Below, piece by piece: positions 27,636 to 32,804 of a stretch of 32,804 nt of DNA. A program made the position numbers and the translations under genes. The notes under the pieces were generated by a model. It made no database searches and was not told the origin of the DNA. It saw only the letters and a list, made by a program, of their open reading frames with translations. Positions within the stretch are counted from its first letter, which is position 1; each line of letters begins with the position of its first letter. Origin of the DNA: Thiobacillaceae bacterium (GTDB taxonomy: Bacteria; Pseudomonadota; Gammaproteobacteria; Burkholderiales; Thiobacillaceae); the NCBI GenBank assembly GCA_025054655.1, contig JANWZL010000105.1, positions 1-32,804 of the forward strand, written 5' to 3'.

Positions 27636-27653
27636 TGTCGGTTTTTTTTACAC
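27636..27653 (+). promoter_or_regulatory. TGTCGG-T8-ACAC box, copy A
   Basis: TGTCGGTTTTTTTTACAC, 26 bp after glnB. Identical to copy C and to copy B apart from one T. It lies about 310 bp upstream of the sigma-54 promoter; no nearer promoter was found, so it may be an extra activator site. Confidence 0.7.
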
Positions 27654-27835
27654 AGCGTGAAGTGTGTCACAGATGCCCTGTGTGTGCCCCCTTACTCCTC
27701 TCAACCGTGACTGTCACACACAGCGAGCTTAAACCAGGCCGCTTGAACGGCGGCAAGCACTTATCAACACAGGGGTCCCTAGCTCGGTTCTGCCTAGCGC
27801 AGACCCTGTCCAGACCGCGCCGCCCAGCACCGACC

Positions 27836-27854
27836 TGTCGGTTTTTTTTTACAC
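27836..27854 (+). promoter_or_regulatory. TGTCGG-T9-ACAC box, copy B (activator site)
   Basis: Same box with nine T, ending 108 bp before the -24 element of the sigma-54 promoter. This is a normal distance for an enhancer-binding protein. Inference: site for a PrsR-type response regulator, the sigma-54 activator family linked to PEP-CTERM systems. Confidence 0.75.
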
Positions 27855-27918
27855 ATCATGGCCAAGCGGTCTGATCTAGTGCGAGATACATACACATATC
27901 ACGCGCTTATAATGTTCG

Positions 27919-27931
27919 TAACATATTGATA
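27919..27931 (-). promoter_or_regulatory. IHF-like site upstream of the PEP-CTERM gene
   Basis: TAACATATTGATA matches the reverse IHF consensus YAANNNNTTGATW at every position. It lies between box B and the sigma-54 promoter, 44 bp from its start to the -24 element, within AT-rich DNA. Confidence 0.65.
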
Positions 27932-27962
27932 TATATTAGTTTCTTTATTCCTCGGCAGCATG

Positions 27963-27978
27963 TGGCACACGACGTGCT
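27963..27978 (+). promoter_or_regulatory. Sigma-54 promoter of the PEP-CTERM gene
   Basis: TGGCACACGACGTGCT has a perfect -24 TGGCAC, exact GG-N10-GC spacing and GTGCT at -12 (consensus TTGCW). Transcription would start near 27989, about 70 nt before the ATG. Confidence 0.82.
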
Positions 27979-28013
27979 TTGCCCATGGCAAGCGACCGGG
28001 CTATACCGGTCAT

Positions 28014-28045
28014 CCCTTCAACCCTTCAACCCTTCAACCCTTGAT
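28014..28045. repeat. Tandem CCCTTCAA repeat in the PEP-CTERM leader
   Basis: Three perfect 8-bp copies of CCCTTCAA and a fourth partial copy (CCCTTGAT) lie in the predicted 5' leader, ending just before the GGAGAG ribosome binding site. Confidence 0.9.
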
Positions 28046-28058
28046 GGAGAGCTACAGC

Positions 28059-28862
28059 ATGAAAAAGAGCCTGTTAGCAGGAGCCATAGCGGCCACGCTG
28101 GGTGCAGGCAGCGCCCATGCCTTCCTGTTCAGCCTGGAGGGAGATCTCAACGGTATGGGTATGGTCGTGACCGGTCTGCCGCCCTTGCCGGCGCCAGGCT
28201 TTACCGTGGCCTTCGACCTCTCCACGGCCTATGGCAACAGCACCATTTGGAACACTGGCCTGGCCGGGCTTACGCCCGGTAGTTCCGTCTGGTCACCCAA
28301 GCTGATTGTGGATGGTCAGATCGTAATCCACAACCCTAGCCTTCCTGCCACCATCAACCGCACCTACGATTACCGCAAGGCCTTCCAAGGTTCGGTGACC
28401 ACCACCCTCAACAGCCTGATCGGGTTGGCTGCACTGCCTTCCGTGCTGGATACTAGCACCCCTAGCTTCAGCGGCAGCATGACCGTGAACTATAGCGGGG
28501 TGTTCGATGACTTCCCCCTGCTGGGTATCTCCGTGCCGACATTTGGTTCCGGTACGCTCAACATCAACTTCAGCTTCGTCAACGCCACTGACGTGCTCAC
28601 CCTGGCCATCACCGAGAGCTTCAGCGGTGCGGGCTGGAATGGTTTCGAGGCGATGTTGGACAATCTGGACAACACCATCGGCACCAATTCCGGCACTCTA
28701 GGCGCCTTCATCTGGGGTGGCAAAACGGTCACCCCGACGGGTAACCCAGCCAATCCCTTCAACAGCACAGGCAATCTGAGGCTGATTCCTGAACCCGCCA
28801 CCTTGGGTCTGCTCGGGCTGGGCCTGTTGGGCCTGGCCACTGCCCGCCGCCGGACGGTCTGA
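28059..28862 (+). CDS. PEP-CTERM sorted surface/exported protein
   Basis: Exported protein carrying the exosortase sorting signal. From the ATG at 28059 (GGAGAG site 8 nt upstream; the ORF track starts 33 codons early) it has 267 residues. Residues 1-23 are a signal peptide (MKKSLLAGAIAATLGAGSAHA). The C terminus has PEP, a hydrophobic helix and a basic tail: PEPATLGLLGLGLLGLATARRR. The body is rich in Ser, Thr, Asn and Gly, with few Lys and one or no Cys, as usual for this class; no catalytic motif is seen. Such proteins are cut by exosortase and probably joined to or released with exopolysaccharide. The exosortase gene is not in the window. A terminator follows directly. Confidence 0.93.
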   Translation: MKKSLLAGAIAATLGAGSAHAFLFSLEGDLNGMGMVVTGLPPLPAPGFTVAFDLSTAYGNSTIWNTGLAGLTPGSSVWSPKLIVDGQIVIHNPSLPATINRTYDYRKAFQGSVTTTLNSLIGLAALPSVLDTSTPSFSGSMTVNYSGVFDDFPLLGISVPTFGSGTLNINFSFVNATDVLTLAITESFSGAGWNGFEAMLDNLDNTIGTNSGTLGAFIWGGKTVTPTGNPANPFNSTGNLRLIPEPATLGLLGLGLLGLATARRRTV

Positions 28863-28878
28863 CACCACACAAACCACG

Positions 28879-28913
28879 AACCCGGTCGGTCCGTGCGACG
28901 ACCGGGTTTTTTT
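28879..28913 (+). terminator. Rho-independent terminator of the PEP-CTERM gene
   Basis: AACCCGGTCG and CGACCGGGTT form a perfect 10-bp stem around a 10-nt loop, followed by a T-run. It begins 17 nt after the stop codon and makes the gene monocistronic. Confidence 0.95.
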
Positions 28914-29326
28914 ATGTGGGCTGCCGGCCACGGTCAGGGCTGCATAAATGCCCTAACGGCGTGCTGGAGCGGCGAAAACCGCGACCCCATACCCCACCCG
29001 TGAGTCCAGCCAACCTGCGGGACCGGGGATGATGGACCACAGGGTCGAGCCATGACTCTCCACGACCTCCGGACCTGCAGCGGGCCACCCCGCTCTCCCG
29101 CCCAAGTTCGTAGCACCTGAGAATGTCCGAGATAGACGTATGGTACGTTTCAACCATATTGCTGCGAGGAACTTTCCCGTAATCGATCCCATCTGGTAGG
29201 GGCCGCGATCGTATCCGGCCCCGCAGATTCGGCACCGCCTTTCATCCAACACGGCCTTCGACGCTCGTACAGGATCGAGCTCGTCGCATTAAAATGACTC
29301 CATCTCCGCCAGACATATCGGTGTGC
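28914..29326. other. Gene-free stretch upstream of the export lipoprotein gene
   Basis: About 410 bp with only overlapping minus-strand frames of 60-107 codons that resemble no family I know. Two of these share similar peptide content in shifted frames, as a decayed gene might. No TGTCGG box, no sigma-54 promoter and no terminator were found. An AT-rich TTAAAAT lies near 29289. The promoter of the next gene must lie here but is not identifiable by eye. Confidence 0.5.
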
Positions 29327-30502
29327 ATGAACACGCTTATGATTGGTCGTTTCGGACGCCTGCTGTGCGCCGGCCTTCTATCTGTGGCTCTGGCGCAGAT
29401 CACCGGCTGTGCCGTCATCCCGGGTACCCACACCTACGACATGCGTCAGCAGTCCGCCGTCAAACTGCCGGTCAAACAGGCCGAGGAGGTAGTTCCCGCC
29501 AATGTGAAACTGAGGCCCATCGACGCTCAGCTCATCATCGAGCAGGAGCGGGCCGCTCAGACCGCGGCGACCGAGCTGCGCCGCATGGCCGAGAAGTCGA
29601 GTCAATCCACCATCCCTGTGCCCGAATACAAGATCGGTCCAGGAGACATCCTGTCCATTACGGTATGGGAACATCCCGAGCTGACCATACCAGCAGGCCA
29701 GTTCCGGCGCGCTGAGGAGGCCGGACACGTGGTGGCGGAGGACGGCACCATTTTTTTCCCCTACGCTGGGGTGCTCAGGGTGGAGGGGCTCACCACCCGT
29801 GAGGTGCGCGCCATACTGGCGCAGCGCCTGACCAAGACGATCAAGAACCCGCAAGTGGACGTGCGTGTGATCTCCTTCCGCAGCAAGCGGGTGTACGTGG
29901 TGGGCGAGGTGACCAAACCCGGGCTGCAGGAGATCAACGACGTGCCGACCAGCATCCTAGACGCTATCAACCGCGCCGGCGGTCTCACGAAAGACGCCGA
30001 CGCAAGCCAGGTACTGCTCACCCGCGACGGCAAGACCTGGCGCGTGGATCTGCAGGCCTTGTACGAAGAAGGTGCGGTCAACCAGAACGTCATGCTCAAA
30101 CCCAATGACATCGTCTACGTGCCCGACCGTGCGCTTAACAAGGTCTTCGTCCTGGGCGAGGTGCAGAAACCCGGTGCCTATTTCATGAACAAGCGGCGTA
30201 TGACGCTCGCCGAGGCACTGGCCGAGGCCGGTTACATCAACCAGGATAAGGCCAACCCGCACTGGATCTTCGTCATGCGCGGCCAGGGCGACGTACCCGA
30301 GCTCTACCACCTGGATGCCAAGTCGCCCGATGCCCTGCTGCTGGCCGACCGCTTCACTCTGCGTCCACGCGATATCCTCTACGTCGATGCGGCTGAAGTG
30401 GCGCGCTGGAACCGAGTGATCACCAACGTGCTGCCCACGGTCAACCTGCTCAACACCCTGAGCGGCGTGAAATATCCGCTCTTTGGGGGCACCCAGCCCT
30501 GA
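29327..30502 (+). CDS. Wza-like polysaccharide export outer-membrane lipoprotein
   Basis: Outer-membrane export channel for exopolysaccharide (Wza/EpsA-type). From the ATG at 29327 it has 391 residues; the ORF track's upstream ATG at 29294 would make the signal peptide unusually long. A lipoprotein signal ends in the lipobox AQITGC (Cys28). The Poly_export domain starts at PEYKIGPGDILSITVWEHPEL. Two SLBB domains follow (RVYVVGEVTKPGLQEI and KVFVLGEVQKPGAYFM). The C-terminal segment ARWNRVITNVLPTVNLLNTL fits the amphipathic helix that crosses the outer membrane. Wzc- and Wzx/Wzy-type partners are not in the window. It lies between two PEP-CTERM-box-controlled units. Confidence 0.9.
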   Translation: MNTLMIGRFGRLLCAGLLSVALAQITGCAVIPGTHTYDMRQQSAVKLPVKQAEEVVPANVKLRPIDAQLIIEQERAAQTAATELRRMAEKSSQSTIPVPEYKIGPGDILSITVWEHPELTIPAGQFRRAEEAGHVVAEDGTIFFPYAGVLRVEGLTTREVRAILAQRLTKTIKNPQVDVRVISFRSKRVYVVGEVTKPGLQEINDVPTSILDAINRAGGLTKDADASQVLLTRDGKTWRVDLQALYEEGAVNQNVMLKPNDIVYVPDRALNKVFVLGEVQKPGAYFMNKRRMTLAEALAEAGYINQDKANPHWIFVMRGQGDVPELYHLDAKSPDALLLADRFTLRPRDILYVDAAEVARWNRVITNVLPTVNLLNTLSGVKYPLFGGTQP

Positions 30503-30846
30503 CCTTGCGAGAAACCGGCCAGTCAGGTCATCTACGCCCCGAGATCTGATCCACATCGTGACCGCAGCGGCTCGGTAATCCTTTCCCCCATTCTGGACCG
30601 ATGCCGATAACCTGTGCGGAGGCCAACGGATACCTACTGGCGGCGTAGCTGGATGTAGGCCTGATGAGCCAGGTTCTAGGGATGGATGGGGTGAACCTTT
30701 GCATTGTGCCGCAATCCATGTGGGCTGCGTGAGCGCGAACGCCGGTGCTTGTAGGCGCACCAGTGAACTCGTATGGTGCCTTGCCGACGTTGTGTTAGCC
30801 TCTTCTTCATACGGGGAACCCTCCCATGGGGACTTGGGTAGAGGGT

Positions 30847-30864
30847 TGTCGGTTTTTTTTACAC
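30847..30864 (+). promoter_or_regulatory. TGTCGG-T8-ACAC box, copy C (activator site)
   Basis: TGTCGGTTTTTTTTACAC, identical to copy A, ending 95 bp before the -24 element of the second sigma-54 promoter. It repeats the arrangement seen at the PEP-CTERM gene. Confidence 0.75.
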
Positions 30865-30916
30865 TCGGAGCTTCCCTATCCTGTCCGACGCTCGCCGATG
30901 ATGTGATCCCCCGCTA

Positions 30917-30929
30917 TAACCTATTGACC
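30917..30929 (-). promoter_or_regulatory. IHF-like site upstream of the transferase gene
   Basis: TAACCTATTGACC is close to the site at 27919 (TAACATATTGATA) and departs from IHF consensus at two positions. It starts 43 bp before the -24 element, against 44 bp at the PEP-CTERM gene. Confidence 0.5.
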
Positions 30930-30959
30930 GACAAAGATAGGGCAAGAGGCGTTTGTGCA

Positions 30960-30975
30960 TGGCACAAAACGTGCT
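30960..30975 (+). promoter_or_regulatory. Sigma-54 promoter of the sugar-phosphate transferase gene
   Basis: TGGCACAAAACGTGCT: perfect -24 TGGCAC, GG-N10-GC spacing and the same GTGCT at -12 as the first promoter. Transcription would start near 30986, about 53 nt before the ATG at 31039, which argues against the ORF-track start at 30991. Confidence 0.82.
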
Positions 30976-31038
30976 TAACGACAGACGGCTGTGAGCCTGA
31001 TCACAGGGTCCTATTGTTCAAGACCAGATGGAGGTTAC

Positions 31039-32529
31039 ATGTGGTTTCACGTGGGACTGTTCGGCTTGTCCATACTCGCGGCAGGTCTGGCCTTGCGCTA
31101 TGGCATCGCCCTGAGCAGCCGCTACGGGCTGGTGGATCGTCCCTCGGGGCATAAGGCGCACACTCACAACACACCCTTCATCGGTGGGGTCGGTGTCTTG
31201 GTCGCCCTCGCCTGTACGTTGCCCATAATTGGGATAGAGGGATATGGGTCGGCCACCCAGCTCGTAACGCTAGGGGTGTGTGCGCTGGTCCTGTTCCTGA
31301 CAGGGTTCGCCGACGACCTGAGGCAGTTGGGTTTCAAACCCCGCTTGCTGATCCAATCCGGAGTGGTCTTACTCATGGCCTGGGTAGGGGGGGTCCACTT
31401 GCAGGACCTCGGCGCATTGCTTGGCCCGGATGAACTCAAACTGGGCTGGCTAGCGATCCCGTTCACCGTCTTCGCCGCGGTCGGCGTGATCAACGCCCTC
31501 AACATGATCGACGGCATTGATGGCCTGTCTGGCACGCTGTCCGCTATCACCCTGGCGTTCATCGCCCTCGTCGCACATACCGCGGGCGACCATATGATCC
31601 TTGGGCTTGCCGTGGCGCTGCTGGGAGGAGTGACAGCCTTCCTGTATTTTAACCTGCGCCATTCGGGCCGGCGACGCGCCCGCACCTTCCTGGGTGACAA
31701 TGGCAGCATGCTGCTTGGGCTGCTGCTAGCCTGGTTGCTCATCGACCTGACGCAGGGTGAGCAACGGGCCATCGCCCCCATCGTGGCGGTCTGGCTCTTC
31801 GCAGTGCCTCTCATGGACACGGTGGGCATCATGGTCCGCCGGGTCTGGCTGGGTAAGTCGCCTTTCAGTCCCGACCGTTATCATATCCATCACCTGTTCC
31901 TGCAAGCAGGGTTTCGGGTCGAGGAAACCGTCTATGCCATCGCCGCCATTCATCTCCTGTTTGGATTGATCGGGCTGTTGCTATACCACTACAACGTCCC
32001 GCAATCGTTCATGCTCACCCTCTTCCTCACCTTGTTTATGGGCTATGTATATTTTGTAGTGCGGCCGTGGCGGCTGGTGCCCAAGTTGCGCCGCTTGCAC
32101 GGTTGGTTGAGGCTACCCTCGCGTTATGCCAGCGGGGTGTTCATCGGATATTTTGCTGCGCACGAAGCTGAAGGGGTGCTTGCACCGGTGATCAAACAGC
32201 TGGAGGGCAAAGTGCCTTTCATAGTCCATGTATTTCACTGTAAGGGCTGCAAGGCAGAGACCAGTACCTATGCCCTGATCCAGTTCGAGGAACCGGATCT
32301 TGAGCTGAAGGCTGCTCAGGCACACATCTGGCAGCGCCGCATCCGCACCTTGCTGGCCCAATCAGGGCAACTCCAGGTTCGTCAGTATATCGAACGGCAG
32401 ACTAATGCCCTGACTGGCTCGGCCATCTCGCTGCTCGGTCGCCGTTGGCAAGACCGTCGTGCAGTTAAGGTCCATCACCTACTGTGGTCACATCCCAACG
32501 GCTATGGCGCTAGGGCGCTGGCCGCCTGA
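31039..32529 (+). CDS. Polyprenyl-phosphate sugar-1-phosphate transferase (WecA/TagO family) with long C-terminal tail
   Basis: Inner-membrane enzyme that starts lipid-linked glycan assembly by moving a sugar-1-phosphate from a UDP-sugar to undecaprenyl phosphate. From the ATG at 31039 (GGAGG site) it has 496 residues. Catalytic motifs: FADDLRQLG (Asp92-Asp93), NALNMIDGIDGLSG, FLGDNGSM (219-223) and the HIHH loop (282-285). About ten hydrophobic helices end near residue 342. WecA-type enzymes usually stop near 350-370; here some 150 further residues follow, probably cytoplasmic, including a CKGC pair at 401-404. I do not recognise the tail domain. The sugar substrate is not determinable. The phosphatase gene begins 15 bp downstream. 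Confidence 0.9.
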   Translation: MWFHVGLFGLSILAAGLALRYGIALSSRYGLVDRPSGHKAHTHNTPFIGGVGVLVALACTLPIIGIEGYGSATQLVTLGVCALVLFLTGFADDLRQLGFKPRLLIQSGVVLLMAWVGGVHLQDLGALLGPDELKLGWLAIPFTVFAAVGVINALNMIDGIDGLSGTLSAITLAFIALVAHTAGDHMILGLAVALLGGVTAFLYFNLRHSGRRRARTFLGDNGSMLLGLLLAWLLIDLTQGEQRAIAPIVAVWLFAVPLMDTVGIMVRRVWLGKSPFSPDRYHIHHLFLQAGFRVEETVYAIAAIHLLFGLIGLLLYHYNVPQSFMLTLFLTLFMGYVYFVVRPWRLVPKLRRLHGWLRLPSRYASGVFIGYFAAHEAEGVLAPVIKQLEGKVPFIVHVFHCKGCKAETSTYALIQFEEPDLELKAAQAHIWQRRIRTLLAQSGQLQVRQYIERQTNALTGSAISLLGRRWQDRRAVKVHHLLWSHPNGYGARALAA

Positions 32530-32544
32530 GTCGACCTGCTCAAA

Positions 32545-32804
32545 GTGTTCCACCGCATCCTCGTCGTCTGCACCGGCAATGTCTGCCGTAGCCCCGCGAG
32601 CGAGGCCCTGCTACGCCAGCGTCTGCTGCGTGCAGGGTCTCAGGTCGAGGTGCAGTCGGCCGGGGTCGCGGCCCTGGTGGGCGAATCGGCCGACCCTCTG
32701 ATACGGTCGCGTCTGCTCGCCCTCGGTCTCGACATCGAGACGCACCGTGCACGCCAGCTTGAGCCTGAGCATGCCCGCTGGTCCGATCTCATCCTGGTCA
32801 TGGA
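32545..32804 (+). CDS. Low-molecular-weight protein-tyrosine phosphatase (Wzb/Etp type), 3' partial
   Basis: Absent from the ORF track in its correct frame because it is cut by the window edge. Reading from GTG at 32545 gives MFHRILVVCTGNVCRSPASE, with the P-loop CTGNVCRS (Cys9, Arg15) in the expected place. It continues through VQSAGVAALVGESADP and SDLILVM, all typical of the family. Wzb-type phosphatases dephosphorylate the tyrosine-rich tail of the Wzc kinase that controls polysaccharide polymerisation and export, which fits the neighbouring Wza-like gene. It sits 15 bp after the transferase gene and probably shares its sigma-54 promoter. The start codon is the first in-frame option after an upstream stop; the ribosome binding site is weak. 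Confidence 0.93.
   Translation, partial: MFHRILVVCTGNVCRSPASEALLRQRLLRAGSQVEVQSAGVAALVGESADPLIRSRLLALGLDIETHRARQLEPEHARWSDLILVM

Larger units (their letters stand above)
27611..28058. other. 448-bp regulatory spacer upstream of the PEP-CTERM gene
   Basis: No gene is supported. The spacer contains two copies of the TGTCGG-T-tract-ACAC box, an AT-rich stretch (about 27880-27955) with an IHF-like site, a sigma-54 promoter and an 8-bp tandem repeat, each listed separately. An 80-codon frame (27632-27874) runs through both boxes and is not believable. The segment between the two boxes holds GTGAC-T-GTCAC and other TGTG/CACA words of unknown meaning. Confidence 0.7.
30503..31038. other. 536-bp regulatory spacer upstream of the sugar-phosphate transferase gene
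   Basis: No gene is supported in 30503-30846. The right half carries box C, an IHF-like site and a sigma-54 promoter, listed separately. The base composition looks lower in GC than in the Calvin-cycle genes. Confidence 0.65.

Noticed and set aside
27632-27874. 80-codon ORF after glnB
   Set aside because: It reads through two copies of the regulatory box, whose T-runs become Phe codons; no ribosome binding site or recognisable motif.
27908-27913. TATAAT upstream of the PEP-CTERM gene as a sigma-70 promoter
   Set aside because: No acceptable -35 lies 16-18 nt upstream and the sigma-54 element fits the leader better; an AT-rich stretch explains the match.

Overview
The window is high-GC DNA that looks like part of a chromosome of a chemolithoautotrophic proteobacterium, probably a gammaproteobacterial sulfur oxidiser or a relative. 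The evidence is a form IA Rubisco in an alpha-carboxysome operon, a divergent cbbR, a cbbT-G-K-pyk-A type cluster and an exosortase-type (PEP-CTERM) surface-polymer region. The taxonomic call is inference; the gene families are clear from sequence.

Layout. (1) 1-7.1 kb, minus strand: alpha-carboxysome operon cbbL-cbbS-csoS2-csoSCA-csoS4A-csoS4B-csoS1 (csoS1 runs off the left edge). (2) 7.3-10.2 kb, plus strand: cbbR, an overlapping RsmB-family rRNA methyltransferase, then an Hsp20 gene with a sigma-32-like promoter and a terminator. (3) 10.2-16.4 kb, minus strand: rsmE, a frameshifted small gene, a DUF2283 gene, argA, a PhnD-like periplasmic protein and a membrane PAS-GGDEF-EAL protein coupled to it by an ATGA overlap. 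(4) 16.5-27.6 kb, plus strand: thioredoxin-fold protein, inositol-monophosphatase-family phosphatase, transketolase, GAPDH, PGK, pyruvate kinase, class II aldolase, glutamine-dependent NAD synthetase and PII (GlnB). (5) 27.6-32.8 kb, plus strand: PEP-CTERM protein, Wza-like export lipoprotein, a polyprenyl-phosphate sugar-phosphate transferase with a long C-terminal tail, and the start of a low-molecular-weight tyrosine phosphatase.

How it fits together. Regions 1 and 4 supply CO2 fixation and most of the regeneration/triose steps of the Calvin cycle, with CbbR sitting at the divergent Rubisco promoter. Region 5 starts an extracellular polysaccharide/surface-protein locus.

Two non-coding signals stand out. 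In csoS2 a canonical -1 slippery heptamer (C CCA AAG, in frame) occurs in only one of seven M-repeats and is followed by a perfect 10-bp inverted repeat, predicting a 592-residue short CsoS2 isoform. In region 5 an 18-nt box (TGTCGG-T8-ACAC) occurs three times; two copies lie about 100-110 bp upstream of near-identical sigma-54 promoters (TGGCAC-N5-GTGCT), with an IHF-like site at nearly the same distance from each promoter. This is a complete box-IHF-sigma-54 module in front of both the PEP-CTERM gene and the glycosyltransferase gene. Several intergenic spaces also carry short degenerate tandem repeats whose repeat word differs at each locus.
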